From contig SUTQ01000009.1 of NCBI GenBank assembly GCA_015062805.1, positions 1-42,728 of the forward strand: a stretch of 42,728 bases of DNA. Direction: 5' to 3'. The notes under the pieces are model-generated. The model was not told where the DNA came from, did no database searches, and saw only the letters and a program-made list of their open reading frames with translations. The DNA comes from Methanosphaera stadtmanae (lineage in GTDB: Archaea; Methanobacteriota; Methanobacteria; Methanobacteriales; Methanobacteriaceae). Below are positions 17,099 to 25,654 of the stretch, in pieces. How positions within the stretch are numbered: position 1 is the stretch's first letter; each line of letters begins with the position of its first letter. The position numbers and the translations under genes were made by a program.

Positions 17099-18877
17099 TT
17101 AAGAAGTATACATTAATTCGTTTATAGTTTCTTTAAGGATTTCAAGAGTTTCATTGTTGTCACTAGTTTTATGATAGTTTTCGCGAATATTTTTTCTGTA
17201 GACTTCAATGTTTTTTAGGAAGTTATCCAGTATGTTTTGGTTAATTCTGTCATGATGTTCCCCATAACCTAAACGTTGAATAAACATGGCATTAAGAATC
17301 TGTTCGTACTGTTTGTTAACAGGAATACTTAGAACAGGTTTTCCAAGTTGCAATGCTTCAGTAATTAATGAAAAACCACCGTTTGTAATAACACATTTAG
17401 CATCTTTGAAATCATTAAATAATTGTTCTTCCTGGAAAGATCTAAACAAGACATTTTCATCTCTTTCATCTTTATGGAAACCATAAACTATAAATTCTTG
17501 TTCAGGATTGTTTTTCAGCAATTCTATCAGTTGCTTATTTGAATCACTTGTTTGGTATACTAGAACGTGCTTTCCATTTCTCGGCTTTAGGGCATAGATT
17601 TCATCCCTAATTATAGGTTTAACATATCTTGTGGTTTCCTCGTTTTTTAGTGGAGGATAGAAGTACGTATAAATTAAAGTTCTATCTGCTTTTTGTATAA
17701 ACGCATGCACCACAGCTTCTGCAAATAGTTTGTCTTTAGCATACCTGTTAGGTGAATCATATTTTGCTTCTGTAATGATGTGCATATTGTCTATGGATAA
17801 CAATGGGATTCTTAGTATATGTGACAGTAGATTGGCATAGAATTCAAAGTCGGATATTATTAAATCAGGTTTAAATTTCTTTGCTAACTTGTACATCTTA
17901 TTAATATTATTCTTCAAATCACTAGGAACATCTTTCATATTATAAACAAATGTTTTTTTATTTCTTACCCTATTATCTTCATAAACAGTATTAAACCCAC
18001 CAATTTCATAAACATTTTCAAATTTATTGCTCAGGTACTGGTATGCTCTGTCACTGGCAAAGACTATTAAATCAAATCCTTCATTAATCAAATATTCAAT
18101 GACAACAGCACTACGAATGGCATGACCCAATCCTTCACCACACAATGAATAAAATATTCTGTTTTTCTTTCTGTTAATCCCATGTTCAAAGCTGTAATCC
18201 AATTCTTCTAGTGTGGCTTTTTTTCCAACAAGTTGCTTCGCAGTACTTCTGGCATATTTTAGGGTAATATCTTTAAGTCCTTCCTCTTCCAGTCGTCTAG
18301 TTGAGATTAATAATCTTGGATTATCAAGTACTTTAAACCTGCTTATTTTACCAATCCTTTCTATATAATCAGTATCTTCTCCAAAATCAATAGCTTCATC
18401 AAAGCCTCCAACTTTCTCATGTAATGATTTGTATGTTAAAATTCCATAACAACCTGCACCGTGTGGTTTAATATGTGATATCTGTTTTGTCATATAATTT
18501 GCAAATTCATGAGAAATCTGGTTAATAAAACCTTTTTCAAGAGGAACTATTTGTGTAATGGCAATTCCCAGGTTATGTAATTCAAATTCTTCTATTGCTG
18601 AGGATATATAATTGTTTGTAAGCACACTGTCAGCATCTAAAAATAATAACAGTTCTCCTGTAGCAACTTTTGCCCCATTATTTCTACCGATTGCAGGTAA
18701 ACCTCCAGGTACAACTTTACATCCATAGCTTTCGGCAATTTCAACAGTTTTATCAACAGAATGAGCATCAGCTATAATAACTTCCATATCTTCAAAGTTT
18801 TGTCTTTGAATACTTGTTAACAAGTTTGGAAGAAACTCTTCTTCATTATATGTAGGAATTATAATACTTATTTTCAT
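17099..18877 (-). CDS. Two-domain glycosyltransferase: GT2 fused to a MurG/MJ1255-like GT-B domain
   Basis: The 592-residue protein joins two glycosyltransferases. Residues 1 to about 225 are a GT2 (GT-A) domain with ISIIIPTYNEEEFLP, the DAHSVD motif, LLFLDADSV as the DXD-type site, and a later GEDTDYIERI. From about residue 240 a GT-B domain begins with RIFYSLCGEGLGHAIRS, passes through PDLIISDFE, and ends with the donor-site region CVITNGGFSLITEALQLGKPVLSIP. The two activities may act in sequence on one surface glycan or glycolipid. The frame extends to 18928, but the ATG at 18877 has AAAGGTG upstream and starts exactly at the GT2 fold. No membrane anchor is seen. Confidence 0.85.
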   Translation of the reverse strand: MKISIIIPTYNEEEFLPNLLTSIQRQNFEDMEVIIADAHSVDKTVEIAESYGCKVVPGGLPAIGRNNGAKVATGELLLFLDADSVLTNNYISSAIEEFELHNLGIAITQIVPLEKGFINQISHEFANYMTKQISHIKPHGAGCYGILTYKSLHEKVGGFDEAIDFGEDTDYIERIGKISRFKVLDNPRLLISTRRLEEEGLKDITLKYARSTAKQLVGKKATLEELDYSFEHGINRKKNRIFYSLCGEGLGHAIRSAVVIEYLINEGFDLIVFASDRAYQYLSNKFENVYEIGGFNTVYEDNRVRNKKTFVYNMKDVPSDLKNNINKMYKLAKKFKPDLIISDFEFYANLLSHILRIPLLSIDNMHIITEAKYDSPNRYAKDKLFAEAVVHAFIQKADRTLIYTYFYPPLKNEETTRYVKPIIRDEIYALKPRNGKHVLVYQTSDSNKQLIELLKNNPEQEFIVYGFHKDERDENVLFRSFQEEQLFNDFKDAKCVITNGGFSLITEALQLGKPVLSIPVNKQYEQILNAMFIQRLGYGEHHDRINQNILDNFLKNIEVYRKNIRENYHKTSDNNETLEILKETINELMYTS

Positions 18878-19073
18878 TAAACCACACCTTTGAAGTATTT
18901 TACATTTATCGATATGTGTTATATTCAATTATATGTATGATGTTTACTGTTAATTATTTCTATTTTTTTTAGAATTGTATGATTTTCTTAATTAACCAAT
19001 TGTTTATTTCCAAAAAAAATATTATATATTGTTGTAATATAGTAACATAATAATATTTAAACAAAGGGATTTT

Positions 19074-19709
19074 ATGATAACTTTTAGTAGAGAAGAAATT
19101 AGAGACATTATTATTGCAGTAATTGCATTGACAATACTGTATTCATTATCTGTTACACGACCTTTTGGATGGTCTCTTGACAGTTTAATGCTATTTTTGC
19201 CAATCTCATTTATTGCGGTTGGTTTGGGATTCATATTACACGAACTTGGACATAAGGTTGTAGCACAAAGATTTGGATTTTTTTCAGAATTCAGAAGATG
19301 GGACTATGGATTAATATTGGGTTTACTATCAATTCCATTAGGATTCATGATTTTTGCTCCGGGAGCAGTATACTTTGGATCCTATGGGCGTATGGTAACT
19401 GATGAAGAAAACGGAAAAATTTCCATTGCAGGACCTATAGTTAATATAATATTGGCAATTATTGCATTATTCCTAACATTATCCCTAAGGTCACATTTAA
19501 CATTGGAAAATGCCGGAATGATGTACATAGTATTATTAACATTGGTCTTAGCATTTAATGTTAACAGTTTCTTAGCATTATTTAACCTGTTACCTATTCC
19601 ACCATTGGATGGTTCTAAAGTTATCCGATGGAATTTACCTATATATCTTATTACAATAGCAGTTGCAGGAATATTAACTTATATGTCTTATACAATAACG
19701 TTGATATGA
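19074..19709 (+). CDS. Site-2-protease-like membrane zinc metalloprotease (M50 family)
   Basis: A 211-residue membrane protein with the zinc motif HELGH at residues 56-60 inside a hydrophobic helix and a second conserved block NLLPIPPLDGSKVI near residues 178-191, which supplies the third (Asp) ligand. About five to six membrane segments are visible. Relatives cut membrane-bound substrates within the bilayer; archaeal substrates are mostly unknown. No PDZ or CBS domain is fused. Start: ATG preceded by AAAGGGAT. It is convergent with the membrane gene at 19738, sharing the T/A tracts between them. Confidence 0.88.
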   Translation: MITFSREEIRDIIIAVIALTILYSLSVTRPFGWSLDSLMLFLPISFIAVGLGFILHELGHKVVAQRFGFFSEFRRWDYGLILGLLSIPLGFMIFAPGAVYFGSYGRMVTDEENGKISIAGPIVNIILAIIALFLTLSLRSHLTLENAGMMYIVLLTLVLAFNVNSFLALFNLLPIPPLDGSKVIRWNLPIYLITIAVAGILTYMSYTITLI

Positions 19710-19719
19710 TTTCTTCTTA

Positions 19720-19734
19720 TTTTTTTTTAAAAAA
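19720..19734. terminator. Bidirectional oligo-T/A terminator
   Basis: T9 (19720-19728) followed by A6 (19729-19734) in the 28-base spacer between two convergent genes. This fits termination of both. Confidence 0.5.
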
Positions 19735-19737
19735 TAG

Positions 19738-20787
19738 TTAAATGGAATGATTTTGTCTCATTCTCATTGTAGGGTTATCTAAATATGAATAAAAGTTCCA
19801 TGACATAAATGTCAGATCCGATTTGTCTTTGAACTTCGCAAATACTTGTTTTATTAAAATTTTATCAGGTGTTGTACTGTTTAGGGTATAAATGGTTGTA
19901 TTGTCCTTTACTTTAATATTGGTAACATTAAACTCTGTCATATCAACAGGTTCTGTCTGATTAACTACTGTTAATGTATGACATGTTGTGTCGCTTCCTC
20001 CAACTTCTATAAGTATTCCTATTAGCAGGATAAATCCCATAATTACAACGGGATTTATGAAATATTTAATGCCTATTTTTTCATTTGAGAAATAAACAAG
20101 TAATAAAAATCCGAAACCTATAAGAAATGGCTGTGAAAAGAGGCCACCATCTATTAATCCTATCAGTGTAACACACAAGGCTACAATTGCAACAAATCTG
20201 TGTAAATCTCTCATATTGGATATTTCTAAAATACCCAATAGGTAAATTATTGGCCAAATAATTACTATGACTAATGCATATGGCATTACATATTGAAGTA
20301 TTGATGAACCAGTGTTTACGTGTGATGGTACAACGTAGTTTGCAATAATTCCAAGTACTGATTTAAATGCATGTGAATGCATAGGACTTGTTGTGCTGGT
20401 AGTGGGATTCATTGAGGTAAGTATTGTAAAAAATGATACTCCAAATGAATATCTTATGTATGCTTCGATGAACAGACCTATAAATGCACTTATAATTAAC
20501 AGTATAATTGCATATTTAAGATAGGAGTATTGATTTTGATTTTTGTATAATTTTTTATGAATAACATTATTGTTTCGAATATAGGATGTGATGATGATGG
20601 TTGAACCTAACATCCATAGGAAGAGTACGGTTTTTCCTTCGGAAGATCCTTCAAGCAATGGCCAAAGTAATTGGGTAACGAATGAATCGATATAATTTGT
20701 AAATAATATTAAAAAGCCAAGTAAAATAAGAACAATTCCGCAAATAAAATATTTGTCGATTGAAGGTTTAAGTTCATTTAACCTAAT
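19738..20787 (-). CDS. Polytopic membrane protein of unknown function; likely AUU start
   Basis: I do not recognise the family. The 349-residue protein has about seven to eight membrane helices, then an extracytoplasmic C-terminal region of about 100 residues with several N-glycosylation-type sequons (VVNQTEP, FNVTN, VKDNTTIYTLNSTTP). The open frame reaches a TTG at 20862, which overlaps nadA and has no ribosome-binding site. A textbook AGGAGGG (20800-20794 on the minus strand) stands six bases before an in-frame ATT at 20787. That gives IRLNELKPSIDKYF, a short basic N-terminus before helix 1. No ATG or GTG exists in the region, so AUU is the best supported start. It follows nadA closely and is probably cotranscribed. 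Confidence 0.7.
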   Translation of the reverse strand: MRLNELKPSIDKYFICGIVLILLGFLILFTNYIDSFVTQLLWPLLEGSSEGKTVLFLWMLGSTIIITSYIRNNNVIHKKLYKNQNQYSYLKYAIILLIISAFIGLFIEAYIRYSFGVSFFTILTSMNPTTSTTSPMHSHAFKSVLGIIANYVVPSHVNTGSSILQYVMPYALVIVIIWPIIYLLGILEISNMRDLHRFVAIVALCVTLIGLIDGGLFSQPFLIGFGFLLLVYFSNEKIGIKYFINPVVIMGFILLIGILIEVGGSDTTCHTLTVVNQTEPVDMTEFNVTNIKVKDNTTIYTLNSTTPDKILIKQVFAKFKDKSDLTFMSWNFYSYLDNPTMRMRQNHSI

Positions 20788-20845
20788 TTTTAACCCTCCT
20801 ATGGAGTTTAATTTTAAAAAAGATTGAAAAGAAGAGGAGAAGAAA

Positions 20846-21763
20846 CTATTGTGATAAGTCAAGCATTCTCTGAATACCTACACGTGCTTTGTTTGCTATT
20901 TCTTCATCAACAACAACTTCGTATTTTTCTTCTTTAAGTGCGTCACGTATTTTTTCTAATGTGATAAGTTTCATAGTTAGACAGAAAGCATCACGTCTTA
21001 ATGGATAAAATTCTTTATCAGGATTTTCTCTTTTAAGTCTTGTTGCCAAATCTATTTCAGTACCAACGACTAACTCTTTTATTTCAGGATCTTTTGCAAG
21101 TCTGACCATTCCACCAGTACTTTCAACATAATCTGCAAGTTGTCTTACGTCATCGTTACATTCAGGGTGAACGACAATCTTTGCATTAGGATAGTCAATT
21201 CTTGCTTGTTCGATGTCTTCTGGTTTAAACATTGTGTGCACGTAACAATGACCATCTTCTGGTACGATTATAGCTTTTTTACCGGATGCTTTTGCAGAGT
21301 AAATTCCAAGGTTTTTGTCAGGTGCAAATATGAAATCATCACCTTCTAAAGATGAAACAATTTTTCCAGCATTAGCAGAAGTACAAACTATTGTTGCTTC
21401 ACTTTTGGTTTCTGCCCTACTGTTAACGTATAATACAACTTCGCTGTCAGGATGTTCTTTTTTTGCTGCTTTCAATTCCTCCAATGAAATCATATCTGCC
21501 ATTTGACAGTTTGCCCTGTTATCCGGTAATAGAACTTTCTTGTCTGGACTGATAATTGCTGCAGTTTCAGCCATGAAATTTACACCACAGAATATTATCA
21601 TATCTGCTTCATCGACTTTGCTTGCTTTAATACATAATTCCAGGGAATCCCCTACAAAGTCTGCAACTTCCTGTATTTCTTTAGGTTGGTAGTTATGTGC
21701 TAATATAATAGCGTTTTTTTCTTTTTTAAGTTTTTCAATTTCATTTATAATTTCATTAGTCAT
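20846..21763 (-). CDS. nadA: Quinolinate synthase A (NAD biosynthesis)
   Basis: NadA condenses iminoaspartate with dihydroxyacetone phosphate to quinolinate using a 4Fe-4S cluster. The 305-residue protein has the three cluster cysteines in their usual settings: IIFCGVNFMAETA, VHPECNDDV and RDAFCLTMK. The start AIILAHNYQPKEIQEVADFVGDSL is also characteristic. GAGGATAAGT precedes the ATG. The unknown membrane gene follows directly downstream. No nadB or nadC is in the window. Confidence 0.96.
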   Translation of the reverse strand: MTNEIINEIEKLKKEKNAIILAHNYQPKEIQEVADFVGDSLELCIKASKVDEADMIIFCGVNFMAETAAIISPDKKVLLPDNRANCQMADMISLEELKAAKKEHPDSEVVLYVNSRAETKSEATIVCTSANAGKIVSSLEGDDFIFAPDKNLGIYSAKASGKKAIIVPEDGHCYVHTMFKPEDIEQARIDYPNAKIVVHPECNDDVRQLADYVESTGGMVRLAKDPEIKELVVGTEIDLATRLKRENPDKEFYPLRRDAFCLTMKLITLEKIRDALKEEKYEVVVDEEIANKARVGIQRMLDLSQ

Positions 21764-21826
21764 ACTTATCCTCTTCTTTTTTTAGACTCTTGAAATAAAT
21801 ATAATTTTTTTAACATAAATAATTTT

Positions 21827-22588
21827 TTAGATTATTGCATCATTTAAAGTATTTTGGCATTCACAATTCAAATTTTCTTTAGTTTTTTTGATACTTTTTC
21901 GTATAATTTGAATTAGTTGTTCTTCACAATTTTTCATAGCATCCATAACTTCTGAGACTGTTAACTTATTTGGTGATATGGAAGCGGCATAGTTTGTAAC
22001 TGCACATATACTGCCGTAACACATTTGCTTTTCTTTGGCCAATACAACTTCAGGTACACCAGTCATACCAACTACTTTTCCACCAATTAATTTATAGAAT
22101 TGTATTTCAGCACCAGTTTCGAATCTTGGACCTTCTGTTGCGATATAAATACCATATGGATGAACATCACCTGATTGAATTAAAATTTCCCTAAGATTTT
22201 TACAATATGGCTCTGTACAATCAATGTGCACAACCTGATCATCAAAGAAGGTTGAAACACGATTGTGTGTGAAGTCTATAAAATTATCCGGAATTAATAG
22301 ACTTCCCGGTTGGATATTTGTATCTAAGGAACCTACAGAATTTGTTGCAAATATCTGTTTAACACCAATTAAATTCAATGCTTCGATATTTGCCCTATAA
22401 TTAATTTTATGTGGTGGTACGCTATGTCCGGTACTGTGTCTTGGAATGTAGGCTACTTCCTTGTTTTCAATTTCAAGTATGCTAATTGTTGGTGCATTTC
22501 CGTATTTTGTAGAAATGTTTTCTTCACGTATTATAGGATAGTTTTCCTTTAATGAATTGGTACCTGTTCCACCAATAATTCCAATCAT
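21827..22588 (-). CDS. 6-oxopurine/5'-methylthioinosine-type nucleoside phosphorylase
   Basis: A 253-residue PNP/MTAP-family enzyme that cleaves purine nucleosides with phosphate. Seen: IGIIGGTGTNSL at the N-terminus, the phosphate-site region RHSTGHSVPPHKINYRAN, ATNSVGSL, and the base/ribose region TEGPRFETGAEIQ, then GMTGVPEVVLAKE. Archaeal relatives prefer methylthioinosine, inosine or guanosine; specificity depends on a few base-site residues that I cannot assign firmly. It probably serves salvage of methylthioadenosine-derived purines. It lies 6 bases below rtcB, so it is probably in the same transcript, without an obvious functional link. Confidence 0.9.
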   Translation of the reverse strand: MIGIIGGTGTNSLKENYPIIREENISTKYGNAPTISILEIENKEVAYIPRHSTGHSVPPHKINYRANIEALNLIGVKQIFATNSVGSLDTNIQPGSLLIPDNFIDFTHNRVSTFFDDQVVHIDCTEPYCKNLREILIQSGDVHPYGIYIATEGPRFETGAEIQFYKLIGGKVVGMTGVPEVVLAKEKQMCYGSICAVTNYAASISPNKLTVSEVMDAMKNCEEQLIQIIRKSIKKTKENLNCECQNTLNDAII

Positions 22589-22594
22589 CTAACA

Positions 22595-24043
22595 CTACCC
22601 CTTAATTACACCTAAAGGTTTCATTTGTGCAACAAGTTTACTTATTCCTGCATCGTCTGCGGTTTTTACTACGGCATCTACATCTTTATATGCTTTAGGT
22701 GCTTCTTCTGCAATAACTGGTTGTGAGTTTGCTTTGAGTAAGATTCCTTTGTCTGCTAATTGTTTTTGTATTTCTTCCGGTGAAAATTCACGTTTTGCAC
22801 CTGAACGACTAAGTACACGACCTGCTCCGTGTGCAGTTGAACCGAAAGTTTCTTTCATTGCAGTTTCTGTACCTGCTAATACATAGGAACAGGTTCCCAT
22901 TGTTCCAGGTATAAGTACAGGTTGGCCGGCATCACGATATTCTTGAGGTATTTCTTTGTTTCCTGGACCAAATGAACGTGTTGCTCCTTTTCTATGTACA
23001 TAAACCGTTTTTTTAACTTTACCAACTTGGTGTCTTTCCTTTTTAACAATATTGTGTGCAACATCGTATAATACATGCATTCCTAAACTGTCAGCATCTT
23101 GTTTGAACACATTTTCGAAGGTTTCTCTTGTCCAATGTTGTATCATTTGTCTATTTGTCCATGCATAGTTAGCACCGGAAGCCATAGCTTTCAAGTATTT
23201 TTGTGCTTCATCAGAATCTATAGGGGCGCAAGCTAATTGTCTGTCAGGTAAGTTCATTTTTAAACGTTTTGCAGTTTTGTCCATTTCACGAAGATTGTCT
23301 GCACAAATTTGATATCCACAACCTCTGGAACCTGTATGTATCAATATGACTACTTGGTCTTTTTCCAATCCATATGTTTTTGCAATGTCTTCATCGTAGA
23401 TGTCACCGACTGATTGGATTTCTAGGAAGTGGTTTCCACTACCAAGTGAACCTAACTGTGGTATTCCTCTTCTTTTTGCTTTTGTACTTACATAGTCTGG
23501 GTCTGCACCGGTCATACACCCGTTTTCTTCTAGGAATTTGAGGTCTTCTTCCCATCCGTAACCATTTTCTATAGCCCATGTTGCACCATTTAATAGCACA
23601 TCATCAATCTCGGTTTCTTTTAAATGTTTTATGCCATTACTTCCAAGACCTGATGGTATTTTTTTGAACAGTTCATCAACTAATTCCTGCATATGTGGTT
23701 TAACGTCTTCTTCTGTGAGGTTTGTTTTAATCATTCTTACTCCACAGTTAATGTCAAAACCCACTCCTCCAGGACTTATAACTCCATTGTTTTCTGCAAA
23801 TGCACCTACTCCTCCGATACTGAATCCGTATCCGAAGTGTATATCAGGTAATCCAATGGATCTTCTTTGTATACCTTCTAAACATGCGACATTTGCAACC
23901 TGGTTAATTGCACTATCTTCAATAGTCTTTGCTGATTCATCATCTAAGTATATACGAGCAGGTACTCTCATATCTTTTCTAGCAGATGATGGAATTTCGT
24001 ATACACCATCTCTTATTTTTTCTAAATCCGCTTTACCTACCAT
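22595..24043 (-). CDS. rtcB: RtcB RNA-splicing ligase
   Basis: RtcB joins tRNA halves (2',3'-cyclic phosphate and 5'-OH ends) after intron removal, using GTP and manganese. The 482-residue length fits a full enzyme without intein. Signatures: [15 protein letters not shown], and [16 protein letters not shown], which contains the guanylated His, with metal-binding Cys, His and Asp residues in place. The frame opens at a GTG (24052), but the ATG at 24043 with GAGTG six bases upstream gives the better start. Archease, its activator, lies just upstream in transcription order. EndA at 9.6 kb supplies the substrates. Confidence 0.96.
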   Translation of the reverse strand: MVGKADLEKIRDGVYEIPSSARKDMRVPARIYLDDESAKTIEDSAINQVANVACLEGIQRRSIGLPDIHFGYGFSIGGVGAFAENNGVISPGGVGFDINCGVRMIKTNLTEEDVKPHMQELVDELFKKIPSGLGSNGIKHLKETEIDDVLLNGATWAIENGYGWEEDLKFLEENGCMTGADPDYVSTKAKRRGIPQLGSLGSGNHFLEIQSVGDIYDEDIAKTYGLEKDQVVILIHTGSRGCGYQICADNLREMDKTAKRLKMNLPDRQLACAPIDSDEAQKYLKAMASGANYAWTNRQMIQHWTRETFENVFKQDADSLGMHVLYDVAHNIVKKERHQVGKVKKTVYVHRKGATRSFGPGNKEIPQEYRDAGQPVLIPGTMGTCSYVLAGTETAMKETFGSTAHGAGRVLSRSGAKREFSPEEIQKQLADKGILLKANSQPVIAEEAPKAYKDVDAVVKTADDAGISKLVAQMKPLGVIKG

Positions 24044-24143
24044 TTTTTTCACTCAGTTATAATAGTTATTAGAATTAAATTTATTTTGTATAAAATTTTA
24101 TCTATTATTAATTTTTGTTTTTTTAAATATTTTTAATTTTGTA

Positions 24144-24581
24144 TTACAAATCAACAATAAATCTGATTTTTATTTTGTTTTCTTCTTTTTGTATATTCAT
24201 TTCATGATATGTGATGGCTTTAACTTCTGTTTTGTAATTGTATGTTGCTGTATCGTATATGTCACCTAAAATGTTTCCTTGAAGAATATAATAATTGTTG
24301 TCTTGTCTTATAGTGATGTTATAGTGGGATGCAATGAAATTTTCACTATCCAATAAAATCAGTAATTCTGTAATCCAATCATACAATAAAGCATATTCAT
24401 CTTCGGACTTTATACAGATTTCTTTTGTAATTTTTGTCTGTATTTTATTAATGTCTGTAATTAGGTTCATTGTTCCAAGTGCGGAGTTTATGAATGCATC
24501 TGTGATGTTATTGGAGGTTACTTCTATTCCGATGTCAGCGGTGGTGTCAAAATATTTAAAATTAGGATTGTAATTTTTCAT
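24144..24581 (-). CDS. Archease, RtcB activator
   Basis: Archease speeds guanylate transfer on RtcB and allows multiple turnovers. The 145-residue protein has the family pattern: FKYFDTTADIGIEV at the start, LLYDWITELLILLDSENF in the middle, and KAITYHEMNIQ before the C-terminal beta strand FIVDL. The acidic Asp residues of the metal site (DTTAD, VDL) are present. I see no ribosome-binding site before the ATG, so the mRNA may be leaderless or nearly so. It is first in the order archease-rtcB-phosphorylase, a conserved functional pairing. Confidence 0.93.
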   Translation of the reverse strand: MKNYNPNFKYFDTTADIGIEVTSNNITDAFINSALGTMNLITDINKIQTKITKEICIKSEDEYALLYDWITELLILLDSENFIASHYNITIRQDNNYYILQGNILGDIYDTATYNYKTEVKAITYHEMNIQKEENKIKIRFIVDL

Positions 24582-25310
24582 ATGTTTATTTATGTAAATT
24601 ATGTAATTGTAATTTTATGTTTTATTTATTGAAAAAAAAATAATTTTTTATATTTTCCTTTAATAATGATATAAAAATTTATAAAAATTTGGTTTTATAT
24701 TTAATCATAGTTAATAACTTATTTTACTTTTAAAGTTGAAATTAACTTATATTTTATTTATTTAAATTGTATTTTTATTTTAAAATTAATCTGTAATAGG
24801 ATTTATTTCTATTTTTATTTTTTATGGTTGATTATTTTATTTTTTTAATGAAAAACTTGTTATTTTATGGATGTTTTTAATTTAATTATATTTCCATTCT
24901 TTTTTATATTTTATTAAATTTTATTACTTCTCATTACCTCTCTTTGATTTTGTCTTTTTTTATTAATGATTAATAGTATTTTTATTACATTTGTGGGTAG
25001 TTTTCTTATCCTCTTACTCATTACTTATCATAATCCCTTAATTTTTTTATTACTTCTGTCATGTTTTCGTATTAAAAATCGTCTTTTGTTCGAATAATTT
25101 TCATGTGTTTTGACATTACTTCTCATGACCCCTGTATATTACTTATCTTAAACACTCATCATTACTTCTCAACACCCCTTATTACTTCTCAACACCCTTA
25201 AGATGTCCTTTATATTAACACAAGTAGATAGAAAAAGTATGGAAACATGATTTAATCCGTTCAAAAATCCATCTCCACGGATTAATTTTTTTTTAGTATA
25301 GGTGATAAAA
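24582..25310. other. Candidate replication origin: AT-rich element plus direct-repeat array
   Basis: The 730-base gap is free of long ORFs and extremely AT-rich from 24590 to about 24920, a plausible unwinding region. From 24923 to 25198 it carries at least seven same-direction copies of an 18-bp element. The orc1/cdc6 gene is 350 bases away, and local gene direction diverges around here (mostly minus to the left, plus from 28.1 kb). Together these make it the best origin candidate in the window. Function is inferred. Confidence 0.6.
24923..25198 (+). repeat. Array of 18-bp direct repeats (iteron-like, possible Orc1/Cdc6-binding sites)
   Basis: Copies start at 24923, 25020, 25049, 25115, 25138, 25161 and 25181. 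The best form is ATTACTTCTCAACACCCC (25161-25178), nearly repeated at 25181 and, as ATTACTTCTCATGACCCC, at 25115. The copies at 24923, 25020, 25049 and 25138 share the ATTACTT core and vary after it. The last four are spaced 23, 23 and 20 bp apart, about two helical turns, which suggests side-by-side protein binding. On the other strand the element reads with a leading GGGG, reminiscent of the G-string in archaeal origin recognition boxes; that likeness is only suggestive. Confidence 0.7.
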
Positions 25311-25478
25311 ATGTTTGAAAATATGAGACAGAACAAAGTAAGAACCCTTGAACCAAAAAGAGATTTTATTGTGAATGATATTAACATAAAAGATTATGAT
25401 CTTGTATCTGTATCTACAATTATAGCAGTATCCTCATTATTCCTATTATCAATGAAATTATTTGTATTAACAGTATAA
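25311..25478 (+). CDS. Small single-span membrane protein, unknown
   Basis: A 55-residue ORF starting ATGTTTGAAAATATG with AGGTGAT five bases upstream. The N-terminal 30 residues are charged (MFENMRQNKVRTLEPKRDF, then VNDINIKDYD). They are followed by one hydrophobic helix, STIIAVSSLFLLSMKLFVL. A cytosolic domain tied to the membrane by a C-terminal anchor is the simplest reading. It lies between the repeat array and orc1/cdc6, on the opposite strand to the latter. I know no homologue; a link to replication would be guesswork. Confidence 0.55.
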   Translation: MFENMRQNKVRTLEPKRDFIVNDINIKDYDLVSVSTIIAVSSLFLLSMKLFVLTV

Positions 25479-25524
25479 TCAAAAAAATTAAAAAAAATCT
25501 CTTTAAATTGTGAGGAACAAAAAA

Positions 25525-25647
25525 ATGTCAGCATCCAAAATCCTTAAAAACGAAAACAAAAATGAAAATCAAAAAAAGAAAACAGGTCAAAAAGATAATA
25601 AATTATTCGACTCAATTCTTTTAAATGAGTATTATATAATTTATTAA
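25525..25647 (+). CDS. Very small Lys/Asn-rich ORF, unknown
   Basis: A 40-residue ORF beginning MSASKILKNENKNENQKKK, with GAGG nine bases upstream of the ATG. It is highly basic and polar, ends LNEYYIIY, and is probably unstructured. It follows the 55-residue membrane ORF by 46 bases and ends 8 bases before the stop of the convergent orc1/cdc6. The ribosome-binding site argues for translation, but the low-complexity composition is also what AT-rich sequence yields by chance, so confidence is modest. Confidence 0.4.
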   Translation: MSASKILKNENKNENQKKKTGQKDNKLFDSILLNEYYIIY

Positions 25648-25654
25648 TTCTTTT

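Noticed and set aside
24923-25198. Repeat array as a CRISPR
   Set aside because: Units are 18 bp with spacers of only 2-11 bp in the tight part, and no cas genes are present; iterons fit better.
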